A stretch of DNA of 64,000 nt from Cunninghamia lanceolata (taxonomy: Eukaryota; Streptophyta; Pinopsida; Cupressales; Cupressaceae). Positions 10,588 through 22,443 of the stretch are shown piece after piece. Location: assembly GCA_027924645.1 (NCBI GenBank), contig BSBN01000860.1, positions 3,286,001 through 3,350,000 of the forward strand, in the 5' to 3' direction. The notes below the pieces were generated by a model that ran no database searches, was not told the origin of the DNA, and saw only the letters and a program-made list of their open reading frames with translations. Each line of letters begins with the position of its first letter. Position 1 is the stretch's first letter. The translations under genes were made by a program, and so were the position numbers.

Positions 10588-11229
10588 TAATGGAACTCCC
10601 TCTTTATGAATCTTAGGTACACCATATATCCTTGAAGTGATCTCTTTATCAGGCTAAGATGTTTCTTCACACCATCTTCAAGTGAAGCTTAGGCGATAGC
10701 TTTCTTCACTCTCCTCATGATCATCTAGAGGTGATAGAAAAAACTACACATTTCTTTAAAATACTAAAGTGGGCCCTCTCAAGAGCATGGTCTAAAAGGT
10801 TGGCCACCAACTTATTTTTTCAATCTTCTATTTTATTGTGGGACACCACTCCATCTACTTTGTCTATACCATGGTAACTTAAATTGTTCAAAGGAGGGCA
10901 TAACTGTCCACTAGTGACATCCCCAATCAATGAGGCCTCCAAGCTGGTGGTAGAAAGAGAAGAGAAACCAATACCATTCCTCTATTATTAATCAAATTCT
11001 CACCTGCTTCAACTGTGTTGGGGACCATGAGAATTGAATCAAAATGAGGCATATCTACATTCAAACTCCAAAAGGAAACTAGTCCACCCAAAATATTTCC
11101 ACAAACCTTGTTCTCAACCAAACTATCTCCAATCCCAATAGTCAAAACACTAGATGAAGAACTACCATTAGCAAATTTGGAATCATGTATACGACTAGAG
11201 TTATCTATATATGGAGCTCTAGTCTGCAA
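10588..11229 (-). pseudogene. Penelope RT, N-terminal half
   Basis: The minus strand near 10,816-10,730 reads KLVANLLDHALERAHFSILKK, resembling the start of Penelope RT. At about 10,645-10,595 it reads RIYGVPKIHKEGVPLR, the conserved YGxPKIHK motif. Frames change several times, so it is non-functional. The upstream stretch 11,229-10,927 is open (100 codons, beginning with a TRAPYIDNSS-like segment); it may be the element's N-terminal region, but I cannot recognise it. Confidence 0.82.
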
Positions 11230-11240
11230 TTATAAAGTAT

Positions 11241-11930
11241 CTTTTTCATCATGTTAATGGATCATGTGGTGTGATCCAAAATGTTGATTCCTAAATCTCC
11301 TTCTCAATTGTTACCCAGAAAATTGTTTCCATTTCATACGCTCATTATTGTACAATGTGAATGGTATAACGCTCTTGTCCCTTATCTGGCCAAATTTGTC
11401 TCTAAGGTTCTAGGATTTCCATATGGTCTGAAACCAACAATTCTCGAGGAGTCTACAGTTTTTTCTAATAGCATATGGCTTTCAGGGAGGATCTTTAACT
11501 ACCGTTCACACCTAAGGATTTGGATACTGGTATATTTTATCCTCAGATTTTATGTCATTCATATTATCTTGTTCTGGATTTGTTTAATTTATTGCAATTC
11601 TGCTAAAGTTGGTTCTGGACATCATTGAGATATACCCAGAGTTTGTCCACATCCCTAAACACGGATATGAAAAGACTAATTCTATTGCTATGAATGCTGC
11701 TTAACTACATTCCTGTCCTAACTATTGATAGATTTGCAACTTTTAGGAATACTGTATACTTGACTGGTATCCAGAGTTTAAGAAAAGAAGCATTCAAGTT
11801 TATAGAAGAAAAAAACTCAGAAGGCATTTTCATAATAAAAAAGTATACATTCGTACAGACAGCTACGAGAAAAAAAACTAAAAGAATAAAAGCTTAGGCC
11901 AGAAAGATGTAAGCAAACATGACAAGAGAC
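11241..11930. other. Intronic sequence 3' of the methyltransferase exon
   Basis: This lies directly downstream (minus strand) of the splice donor at 11,930. A 115-codon plus-strand open frame at 11,281-11,628 has no recognisable motif and hydrophobic low-complexity content. I see no third exon here. Confidence 0.5.
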
Positions 11931-12270
11931 CTGAATACCATCAAGTACAAGCAGACGATGTGGCAGTGAGCACCATCTCTGGAAACTTGACTGAATTGCA
12001 ATAGAGTCCATGTGGCAAAAGCTTTTAGGCAGCTTAATTACTCCAATGGCTTCAGTGGCCTCAATTGATTCTACCCCAGCCAGCTTCTGCATTACCAAAG
12101 GACTTACACGCACAATGCGTCTAGAAGTCTCTACTAAGCCCACTGGTACGCCAGCACCATCTTGTATAAACAGATAGTCCACTACTGATTTGGCTTCCTT
12201 TGCTTGCAAAAATTCAGATATTTCCCTTAACAAAACAGACATCCACTTCTCAAAATATATTTCATTTACC
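11931..12270 (-). CDS. SpoU/TrmH-type RNA methyltransferase, exon 2
   Basis: A 340-nt exon with an AG acceptor at 12,272-12,271 after a pyrimidine-rich tract and a GT donor at 11,930-11,929 (CAG|GTCTCT). It supplies one base completing an Arg codon, then 113 codons, and ends in phase 0. It encodes a small L30e-like substrate-binding region (RIVRVSPLVMQKLAGVES) and ends with HRLLVLDGIQ. In SpoU proteins that motif leads straight into the DPGNLGT SAM-binding knot, which must be in the next exon, left of this window or lost. The family 2'-O-methylates tRNA or rRNA ribose. Reading frame and phase match exon 1 exactly. Confidence 0.85.
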
Positions 12271-12280
12271 CTTATTACAT

Positions 12281-14748
12281 AGAAACAATGAAAAATAATT
12301 CTAGCTTAACCTTTAGAGGTTGGCCTCCAAATATATGTAACCCTAACAGAAAAAAACTGTACTAGAATTAGGAAGAAGTTACAGAGTAATGTGATAAGAT
12401 CATACCAAATTAGCTGTAAAGAATAGAAGAAACATGTAACATTCAATTTTTAAAAAGCATAAGTATAAAAATGAATTCATTAAAGTGGAAAGCTACATAG
12501 GATCCACTAGGATGTGGGATTATGGTGCAGATGTAGATGTTGATTGAAATACTAGTTGTCGTAAACCGCTACTAATATCCAATTGCTCCCACTCTACCGC
12601 AGATTGCTCTAAAGCAAGGAAGTTATGTGGATGTTGCATAGATACTCAGCAATGGATGAGTGGGTTTTTGAATATGTGTAGGAGGTGTTTATGTTAAGAA
12701 CGTGGTTGGTGTATTGGATATGCTGATAATGTTGGAAGGTGTTGTGGGTTAATTTTGCTTGAATTTTTATGCTTTGTAATGTTTTTGTATGTGTTTGTTG
12801 ATTGAAAGAACTAAATTAACAAAGACAATGCTTCTAATCAAAATTGGAAAACTATTTTCAATTGCTTGAAATGAAATAAAAAGATAATTAATCTAATTTA
12901 CTGGAAATGCAACTGAAACTAATTATGCCTTGTTTTCTTTTTGTATTTTTATAAATGAAATGAAATGCAACTAATTAATTAGATGTAAACAACTAATTAA
13001 ATAGAGCTAAATAATTGAATGCTGCTAATTCATTAAATACAAGCTAAATTTAACCTTTCTAGAAAGTCAAACTTCTTTCTGGAAAACAAAGCCTTTTCTG
13101 TTTTGCAAAGCAAACTCTTTTTAAGAAAGCAGAACTCTATACTTTTCTGAAAATACAACTGAAGATGCAGAAAGAAGCAATTAAATCCTGGAGATAAAAA
13201 TAACCTTTCCAGAAAGAAGCAATTAAATCCTGGAGATAAAAATAGCCTTTCTTTTGCAGAAAATTAATAACCAGGAAGTACACAGTAGGAATTTCCAAAA
13301 AATACAGGGCAGACATGTTATGTTAAGATCTTCTGTAGAAGTTTGTTTTACCTAAATCCACTGAGGAAATTCCTAGAATCCCCCTGAAAGAAATTTCCTT
13401 TGGAATGTCCCAAGAGGTTTTCCAAAAGAATTTTGTAGGGAAGATCCTCCTGTGAAAAGGTAAGTGTTTCTAAGAATGATTTGTTCTAATACTGCAAATT
13501 TTGAAAGATTTCTTTATTTTAAAAACAACAGAATTTGACAAGAAGCTACCCTAAATCAGACAATGTATGTGAGGTAAAGGAGTATGAGGTTTGGATCATG
13601 AATTGATCCAACCCAAACCTTTGGATCCCTCTGTGTTTTGTTATGCTATAGTGATGCAGGTATAGCAAGCAAGATACAAACAAAAGAAACTTTTTTTAAA
13701 GAAAACAATGGCTTTACTTTCCTACAGTGGTACTAAACATGGAAGAAGCTTATTTTGAAACAAATGACAAATCATAGACAACAAACCTAAATCTAAACTA
13801 CACAAATTACAAACTATAAACTAATTAAAACAAACAATTAATTCTAGGAAAACAGGAAATTCTACTAATTACAACAAAAATATCTACACAAATAAACAAC
13901 AAAGAAAATAAGAAAACCCACACCTGGAGCACAGTGCTTCAGATGTAGAGCAAATATGGAGATGATGGTTGTGATGTTCTCAACTGAAATCCCTTTTTGT
14001 GGCTCCTTCTTATGTGCAATTGTACTAGGGTGCATCTCCAAGCAAGGGTCAACAGAGGAATCTAGATACTGGGAACAGAATGGTGGTAATGGCTAGAAAT
14101 GATTGGATTGAATTGATTAATGGTCACAAAGAAATCTTGGCAGAATCTAGCTGCTTCCTATAAAATTTCTTGGACCCTTGAAATAACTTGCTTTTCCTCT
14201 TTTGTATGTGAGGGCTTGTTTGGAGATGGAGGCACAATTGTCAGATCTAAACTGGAAGCATTTGGAGAGGAAACGCAAGAGAATCTCGTGTTTTGGAAGC
14301 AAGTTATGCGTGTGACTGAAAATGACGAAATCGCTGGTTCACACAAAATTGCCACTTTTGACATTTAAGAAATCATTGTGGCAAAATCGAACATAATATG
14401 GCAAAAACAAAAATACCATGACAGAAACAAAAAAAACTGTGGCGAAACAAAAGTACAGCAGCAAATACAATTTCACCACCTGCTCAAAGCAGCAAATTCG
14501 CCAAAACACAAAAAGCACAAGTTTTAAAAAGAGAAGAACACAAGGAAACATTGGATGACATGTAACAAACACAAAAGGCAACAAGAGGGTCCTAAAAAGT
14601 TGATAAAACGGGGTTTTACCTTGAAGACACATCAACCACAAAACATCGTGTTTTCATGCCATATTAGCTTCTTTTGGGGATTTATGTTATCATTGGACAT
14701 GCCATGTTAGACTATACAATTTTGGGCACTTACAATACCATCCTTGTG
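12281..14748. other. Intron sequence without recognised genes
   Basis: AT-rich. A 42-bp tandem duplication lies at 13,169-13,251. Short inverted repeats occur near 13,590-13,620 (GGTTTGGATCA against TGATCCAACCCAAACC). Open frames at 14,120-14,641 show no known motif. Confidence 0.5.
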
Positions 14749-14756
14749 GTTATAAC

Positions 14757-14786
14757 CATAGAAGCAAATTTTGGGATAAAATCGCA
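14757..14786 (+). repeat. hAT left terminal inverted repeat
   Basis: CATAG(A/C)AGCAAA, then a run of T and G, pairs with 21,782-21,811. The third base deviates from the usual YARNG hAT terminus. Confidence 0.75.
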
Positions 14787-15641
14787 AAAACGTTTAAAAT
14801 CTTGATTTTTTCCCCCGAAAAAATGCAATTTTGCATAAAAATTGTCGACCACCGAGTTTGACCAATTGTCCTAATTTTTTCCCAATTGTTATTAGTTTAA
14901 TCTCAATTGTACGCGGGTTTGACAAATTTCAATGTTTTTTTAACTACCCATGTAATTTCTTTGTCAATAGGGTTTAGACCTGCATAGTTCGCATTTTTTT
15001 TCTTCCTTTTTGCTCACAACGTCTGACTTCGCGCAACGAGACTAGGGTTTGTTTGGCTCACAACAACCAACTGCCACTACATTGAAACTGTGACGACAAT
15101 AAGGTTAGACATAAACGCCCAAATACAGTCATATTTCCGTGAATAGTATTTTGCATAGTTAGTTTCTGAATTAGTTTTTTTTGTATATATGTTAGAATAT
15201 GAAACTGCTCATAAATTATTGTAGGTAGTATATATGTTTTTTAAAAGTTAACACCACTTAACTGTTGATACATAGCTAATCTGAACTATTATATTTTAGC
15301 TTCTAGTATATATTTGTTGATATTAAAACTATTAGGCGTTTGGTATGTTTTCAGGTAGGATTTGATCATATTTGTACTTTGTTAAGTGCTCTTTAGGAGA
15401 CTTGACTTTTAAAATAAGAGTTCACTGTTATATTGTCATGAATGCTTTGATCTGTATCTAGCAACTTCAATTTTACATTTAAAATTATTTCTCATTCTCT
15501 TTTTATTTATGGAGTAAAATTTGTAGACTGAGTTGTGGTTTGTCATGGGAAATTCTATAGTCATGTTTGTGTTTTATGCAGTAGATTTTTTAATCTGTAA
15601 ACGTATGTAGTTAATGATGTTTGTGTCTTTAACCATGGTAT

Positions 15642-17465
15642 TGTTGTGACTTAATCACACATCGCCCCATTGCCAATGGCCCCCCCCCCCTTTTTTTTTG
15701 AGTTCTAATGCTTTGCATTGAGTCTTGGATGATGTCTTGGATGGTTTCATGATGAAACCTATAGCTTTGTGGTGTATACCATAGTTCCCTGATGTCCTGA
15801 TATCTTGATGTATGTTCTGAGACCCTAAAAAGTGACTAAGTCTGATATCCTGAAAATTCGCTAAGTCTGAAATCTGGCGAATCCCTCAAAATCTAGAATC
15901 TGCATGTTAAATCCGGTGGATCCGAGACCTATCTCAAATATACCTGACCCCTGAGGTACTCTGTTTCTAGGCGCGAATTCGCTCTGTTGTTCTAGGCGCA
16001 TTTCCTTTCCATTTCCGACCAAAGTTGCTTCCAATCCAAGGCGCATTTTTTGACCAAAACCACCTAATTTTGGCGCCTAAGGGAGAAGTCAGTTTGAAAC
16101 TATAAGTCTTGAAGGTGGCTAACTTTGGATATGTGTTTGAGAGCAACTCCAATGATTTGATGACAAGGTAGATAAAACAAACTAAGGCAAAAGGACTCTA
16201 GGCGCTAATTCATGTCCAAATCATCACCAATATGCGCCTAGGGAATAAAGGTGAGTAAAGGCCGCCTAACATTAAGAGGCATGTTATCAAGCAATTTAGA
16301 GATGTAAGTTTGAACCTTGATGAGTATCTAAGCGCATGAAAATGAAGATAGTCAACCTAGAAGCCTAGGCGCCTTTTCTTGTTAAAATCATCCAATTTCA
16401 GCACCTAGGTTGAAAGAGGTGTTCACCTAGTTTAGGCGCCAAGACATGCCCATTCTACTTTAAATCAGCGCCTAAGGATCATTGAAGCTTTAGGGGCTTG
16501 AAAATATGTTTTAAATCATTGAAGATTAGTCTTCAAAGTTAGGCGCATTTCCTTGCCTATTCCACCTAGTTTGGGCGCCTTGAACAAGTATAAGGCCTTG
16601 AAAGGCATGAAGTATAGAAGTAGACATGGAGAAAGATAGGCGCACATTGTAGTTCTTGCTGTCTCATTTCAGCGCCTTGGTAGAAAACTTCCAAATTGAT
16701 GTCATGAGATCATCAAAGTGCCTAAGAGCAAATCAAGAAGTCTTGAAACATCAAGAAAATAAGCTATCTATGTTAGGCGCACATTCATGCCTATTCAATC
16801 TGATTTCAACGCCTATCCCTCAAACTCAAATCAGTGCCTCCTTTTGAAATAATATCAAGTTAAAGAAAAGGTCTTTTAAACATTTAAGCATGAGATTGAA
16901 GAGATTGAAAGTGATAAGCAACAAGTCAAGGAGCTAAGGCGCATATTTTAGCCTATTTTCATCCAAATCAGCGCCTAGGTTGAGGAAGCATTTATCTAGT
17001 TAAGGCGCACTTTTCACCCTCTGGACACCTCAATATGCGCCTAAGCATGAAATAGGGTCTCAACCTATGAAATCAACGCCTTGGAAGGAGAATGAGCATG
17101 TTCACATAAGGCGCACATTTTCACCTAAATTGACCATTTTTGGCGCCTTGAAGGAAAATGTTGTAAATCCTAAGATCTAGCGCCTAAGTGTAGAGTGATC
17201 TCCTTTAGGTTTGAACAAGTGATTTAAGCCATCAAATTGCCAAGAAATAAGCTAAGTGAAGCAAGAAGTCTGCGTAAATCCCTTTGTGATTATCAGCAAG
17301 ATCACATCAAATCACTAAGTCTATCCAATGCAAATCACGAATAAGGAACCTTGAAGTTGTCTCACTGGATCACATAGCTTAGCCTTTGAGAGACTTTATT
17401 CAAAAGAGAGTGGGATACTTAGTGTTTTACCCTATTGTTGACTTGTCTAAAAACAATCATCAACA
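15642..17465 (+). mobile_element. Solo LTR A (1824 bp) inside the hAT element
   Basis: It starts TGTTGTGACTTAATCAC, ends CATCAACA, and is flanked by a perfect 5-bp duplication GGTAT (15,637-15,641 and 17,466-17,470). Its two ends match those of the LTR at 22,444-25,835, but it lacks about 1.4 kb including the TATA-box region. Bases 15,960-17,190 hold many degenerate units pairing GGCGC with GCGCC. Orientation follows from the family copy. Confidence 0.9.
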
Positions 17466-17551
17466 GGTATGTCTTAACATTTGAGAATATCTTTGAATGT
17501 ATGCATTTATTAAAAGAAAATAAAATATCAATTGAATTTATTAGAAGAAAA

Positions 17552-18803
17552 TGTCGTAGTGTCCCTTTCAAATATTTTTATAAACTCTGAATTCTTTTGT
17601 GTTTCCTTTCTATGTAATAATAGGACATAAACAAAATACTAAACAGCAGAAATACAGTATCAATATTTAATACCGAAACCCTTGTTGGCACATCAAATTC
17701 TACTATTATTGTAGCGATCAAAATACTTGTTAAATATTGATTGCAAATTACAACATAAACCCTTCACACATGCAACGATTAAAATAACACGAACAGCAGA
17801 AAAAACCTTCTATTATTCACTATTGCGGTGATCAAGTCACAGACAAAGCTGCGATTGGGAGATGCCAAAATGTACAGCTGGTGGTACAAAATAATAGGCA
17901 GTTGTACGGCTGCGATTCAGAACTGGGAATGGTACAGCCACAGCAGGAGTTACTCTGAAGTCTTCCGCAAATGATGGTGCAACTGAAAGAGGTATGGCAG
18001 AAAGCCCAAACTGTTCGACTCCCTGCAAAATGGAGCGGCGACCCAGACAGTTGCTAGAAATATTATCGAGTGTTGCACAGGAATAGAAAATCTCCACAAC
18101 AGCAACAACCTCAACTAAAACTCACACTTCCTTGGCAATCCTTCAAAATGCTCCTTCACCAAAACTAAAAACTAGAATTACTGAAAACTTTCAACACAAA
18201 CATGATTCCTGAATGAAATCACCTCAAAGGAAATGAAAGTTTTCATCCTCCAATCCCAATTAGAAACCAAGAGGGTTTTTGTCCTCCAAATTCCCGCACT
18301 CCAAGGGTTTTCGTCCTCCAATCCCAATTAGAAACCAAGAGGGTTTTTGTCCTCCGAATTCCCGCACTCCAAGGGTTTTCGTCCTCGAGTGAATAGATGA
18401 ACACGAATGCTCAAGCTATGAGAAAAAGGGTTATAATTTCATAAACAATGGATACTTTCCTTTGAGCAGTTCTATTTCTTTTATAATCTCTACTTTTGCA
18501 CCTTTTAATTTGAGTTCCCTTTTCCCTCCAAAAGTTTCCCTCCAAATGTGCTCACTTAAAACATTTTAAATGAATATTACATAAGGCTTTATTGGCTTTA
18601 TTATGTCCCATTTAGACGACATACTTTATTAAAATAATAATATTTAAGTTGCCCTTTAACAATGCTATAAAGTAATATTACTATGACTAACTTAAAATAT
18701 TATTATTAAAATATTTCCCTGACTTTATCCTTTAGCCTACGGGAAATAAAGTGATAAGCTATGGGTCTCTCACGTATTTTATTCTTGAAAAGGGGACATG
18801 ACA
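17552..18803 (-). repeat. Probable minus-strand LTR inside the hAT element
   Basis: On the minus strand it begins TGTCATGTCCCC and ends CTACGACA, with inverted-repeat-like termini. It has a TATAAAAG on the minus strand at 18,478-18,485. Its transcribed part contains two tandem copies of a 68-bp unit between 18,251 and 18,386. No clean target duplication is visible, so it may be old or truncated. Confidence 0.55.
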
Positions 18804-19055
18804 AATGCCACTATGCATTAAGAACATCCAAGTGAGGAAGAATGTTGTCATCAATCATCACCTAGAATGTTAAAAGAATTCATTAAAGATGTGGATATGA
18901 TATGATAGTGGTTGAAGGAATTTAAAGTTAGAATTTGTTTTTTACATTAAGTTGAAAGAGGTCTATTAGTCGCGTACTTGTAATTCAAATTTTGGATATT
19001 AATCTTTGGTCATCATGAAAGACTGAATCCAAATGCTTTTGTAGATTTGGTCATA

Positions 19056-21379
19056 ATGTCGCATCAAAGAGACTTTGTGTGGACACATTGCACATCATTC
19101 TTGGTACAACCAAGGTCAAATGCAACTAGTGTTTGAATGATGCCAATTGAGGCATATATCGCTTCAAATAGCATTTGGCAAAGGAGGCAGGACATGACAC
19201 CACTGCTTGCACAAGCTGCCCTACAAATGTCACATATCAAGCAAAACAAGCTCTTCAAGCAATTTTTGATGGTAAAGCAAAAAAGGCAAGAATTGGGACA
19301 GAAGTGGCTTCTGATTCTACATATGCTAGGAGCAATCCTTTGGATGAGGCAACGGTGCACAAGAGTCTTTCAAAGATTTTGAGTCAACACCTACTTCTAC
19401 AACATGTGGCCCAAACACAGGTGGAGGAAACATTAATTCTTTATTTGCACCTCGTACTACACCAGGATCATAGACCACTTTAGAGAGTACAAGATGGAGG
19501 AAGAATGTCCATGAACAAACGAAGAAGGCGATTGCAAATTTTGTTACTACTCTAGCCTGTCATTCCATGTTGCTAGGTCTCCATATTGATAAGGTATGGT
19601 GGACACTATTGCAGCTATAGATCCTAGGTTCAAAGCCCCATCTTATGAGACATTGAAAGTTGGTATGCTTAATGATGCAATACAGGATGTTAAGGGTGTT
19701 GTTAATAAACATAGATTAGAGTGGGCAAAGACTAGATGCACCATAATGTTATATGGGTGGACAAATAGAAGGAACCGAACTCTCATCAACTTCTTTGTCT
19801 CTTGTGATATTGGTACAATTTTTTTGAAATCCATGGATGCATCAGATAGCATCAAATATGTGGCTGCACTATTCGAGTTATTTGACGAGGTGGTCATGGA
19901 TGTAGGGCCACCAAATGTGGTTAGTTTATTAAAAAAAACTGCTATTGTTGCTCCTATTGTTGCTAGGAGACTCTTGATGGACAAGTACCCCTCTATGTTT
20001 CTAAGCCTATGTGCGGCACACTGCCTTGATCTAACCCTAGAGGGCATTGGAAAACTTGAGTGCGTTAGGGAGATATTGAAAAAGGCTCGCACAGTTACCA
20101 AGTTCATCTACAGTCACACGAGGGTGTTGTGTATGACGCGCTCCTTCACAAAGGGTAAAGAGCTAGTTCAACCAAGGGTGACAAGATTTGCTACGCACTT
20201 CCTTGCATTGTAGACTCTTTGCCAGCAGAAAATGAATTTGAAGCAAATGTACATTTCAAATGAGTGGATGGAGTCTGGCTTCACAAATCAAGCGGATGGC
20301 ATAATAGTCGCAGAGTACATTTATTCTACAAGTTTTTGGGATGCAACTGAATAAGTTGTAGAATTTTTAGAGCCTCTAGTAAAAGTTTTGAGGCTAGTAG
20401 ATGGGTAAAAATCCCCCATGGCCTATTTGTTTGAAGCCATGGATAGTGCCAAGGAGGTGATGAGGGGTAGGATGGAAAATAACAAAGACAAGTACATGCC
20501 ACTGTGGAACATAATCAATAGGAAATGGGATTGACAAATGCACTCCCCTCTCCATGTTGTTGGATACAATCCAACATTCTTCTATAGCCCCTCATTCAAA
20601 GATGATGATGCTGAGGTCATCGGGGCCTATTCATGTGCATGGAGAAAATGTTCCCTACCACAAAAAAGTTGGAGGCGGTTATGGCAAAGCTGCCAATGTA
20701 CAAGCAGGCAAGGGGTTTTCTGTCAATTAAGGTTGTCGTGCAAGGTAGGAAGACCTTAAAACCAGGTAGACTCTATAAACTTTGGACGGTCTCTCTCTAT
20801 TGTGGGCATGTACATTAAAGGTGTTAAGCTTTTAGTAAATCTTACATGATATCATCTCAAGATAATTTGTGTTTTTCAACGCAATGGTGGGATTTTTTTG
20901 GGCAAAAAGCCAAAAATCTTTGATGGATGGTGATTGAATCAGCCATGTAGTTCATCTACCTGCGAGCATACTTGGAGTGTTTTTGAACACATACATTCCA
21001 AGAAGAACAATCGTCTAACACAAATGGATGAATGACTTGGTGTTCATTCACCACAAACTTTGCCTGAAGCTAAAGAAATCTCAAGGTTAGAGTTTTGAAA
21101 TACTTGCAGTCATAATTATAAATTGTAATCATTGTTTTGTTCACTTTCAATTGCCAAATCTAATTTTTATATGGAAAAATAAGGTATGTTGAGGAAGGCC
21201 AGCCAATTGACCTCGACAAGCTCAATCCAGATTCTGAGTGGATTGCAAATGATGATGTCCTTCTTCATCCTAAGGATTTTGATATCCTGATATAGGCCAA
21301 CCTTGATAGTGATCTGGTTGAATGACTTAGGAGAGGCTCTAACCCAAGAGCTTCATCATCAGGACTTGCAGTCTTCTAG
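19056..21379 (+). pseudogene. hAT transposase (BED finger, DUF659, dimerisation domain)
   Basis: It begins at ATG 19,056 with a BED-type zinc finger region (KCN*C, then GIYRFK, HLAKEAGHDTTACTSCP). The DUF659 core follows in an open stretch at 19,596-20,213 (TIMLYGWTNRRNRTLINF, MDKYPSMF, CAAHCLDLTLE). The hAT C-terminal dimerisation motif lies near 20,890-21,090 (CSSSTCEHTWSVFEHIHSK). A tail at about 21,185-21,379, after a probable small intron, has SEWIANDD. Many stops and shifts make it non-functional. The protein would cut and paste elements by recognising the terminal repeats. Confidence 0.9.
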
Positions 21380-21781
21380 TGTAGCTCTCTTCATAGCAAG
21401 AAGAGTCAATGGCTAGAACTAATTTTTTGGAACTTTGTACTTAGTTTGTAGGTTGACTTTGTACAAAGTAGATTATAATTGAAATTTTGAAAACTATTAG
21501 CATCTAGTTATTATTTATGCACTATGAAGTATGCATTATGCAATGCAATGTAATCAGAAATATGAACATAAATGACAAAAATCTATATTCCACAAGTGAC
21601 GGGCTAAACTCTCAATTTTATTTGCTCTCTATATCTCTATGTTGTTGAAATGCCTTTAAATTTCAAAAATAGTAGGTTTTCCTCCCTTTTCTGTGTTTTC
21701 TTGCATTTTTTTTAAATCTGGTTTTTTCCCCATTTTTTCCCGTTTAAATTTTGAAAAAATATTATACTTTTGGTTTGCCAA

Positions 21782-21811
21782 TTTTTTCCCCAAAAGATTT
21801 TTGCTGCTATG
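21782..21811 (-). repeat. hAT right terminal inverted repeat
   Basis: The reverse complement begins CATAGCAGCAAAAATC, matching the left end with a few differences. It is followed by the 8-bp duplication GTTATAAC at 21,812-21,819. Confidence 0.75.
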
Positions 21812-21819
21812 GTTATAAC

Positions 21820-22443
21820 CCTTATCCAGAAAGGCATTCCAATTTTCCATCAACTCTTCTTGCTTTGATTTCTTATGAAATCAATTGGGGTGGAGTAAAG
21901 CTGCCCCTGAATGAAGGGGGCTGTGAAGCATCTTCCATTTCAAGAGACTAAGATCACACAAAAAATCCGTCATCGCATTTTAACATCAAAATGTTCATTA
22001 AATATTCTTTGATGAAGATTCTTTCTCATCCAAACAAAGATCTCGTTTGCATTCCTTAAGCATGGTTGATCCCTATAAAAAATGTTAAAGGGCTTCAAAA
22101 TTGGACCTGTCTTGGTCACTACATCCTATAGCCACCTCCAACCTATTTATTATCATCAGAATTGGACCCCTTGTATGTTGTTACTCAAGGGAAACTGCCA
22201 CCTCTGTAAGTGACTAACACTCTTTTAAGTTTTAAGAGAAATTGTAACATAATGAAGGTTGAAACAAATCTGTATCCTGCACATTGTCGAAGTTTCAGAG
22301 TAGCATACTTATGTAGATTACCAAAGATTTTGCATGATTAGCATTGTAACTATGCAAAAGGTTTCCTTCATTGACTGCCCATCCAACCCAAGCAAGGTTA
22401 TTAATATCCTTAAATAGCAGGTTTATGCAATCATACTTGGTAG
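21820..22443. other. Intron between hAT element and solo LTR B
   Basis: No coding signal or repeat was recognised. It ends with GGTAG, the target duplication of the next LTR. Confidence 0.5.

Larger units (their letters stand above)
7060..11229 (-). mobile_element. Penelope-like retroelement (EN+ type), interrupted
   Basis: Read on the minus strand, from right to left, this holds the N-terminal part of a Penelope-type RT, an LTR insertion (8011-10,582), the RT core, and a linker leading into a GIY-YIG endonuclease domain. Removing the insertion and one target copy brings the two coding halves back in one frame. GIY-YIG-bearing Penelope elements (Dryads) are known from conifers. The ends of the element are not defined: the left limit is where recognisable endonuclease stops, the right limit where coding-like sequence stops. 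Confidence 0.85.
14757..21811 (+). mobile_element. hAT DNA transposon with nested insertions
   Basis: The left end starts CATAGAAGCAAATTTTGGG and the right end is its imperfect inverse, finishing TTTTTGCTGCTATG. Both ends are flanked by the identical 8-bp GTTATAAC (14,749-14,756 and 21,812-21,819), matching the hAT nTnnnnAn target rule. It carries a hAT transposase pseudogene in the right half. A solo LTR (15,642-17,465) and a second LTR (17,552-18,803) lie inside it. Without them the element would be about 4 kb. Confidence 0.9.

Noticed and set aside
11281..11628. 115-codon open frame on the plus strand
   Set aside because: No motif, hydrophobic low-complexity content, and it lies in an intron of the minus-strand gene.
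14339..14641. 100-codon minus-strand frame rich in Phe and Leu
   Set aside because: It reads the complement of an A-rich low-complexity stretch; no domain.
19643..20107. 154-codon minus-strand frame
   Set aside because: It is the shadow of the hAT transposase core on the opposite strand.
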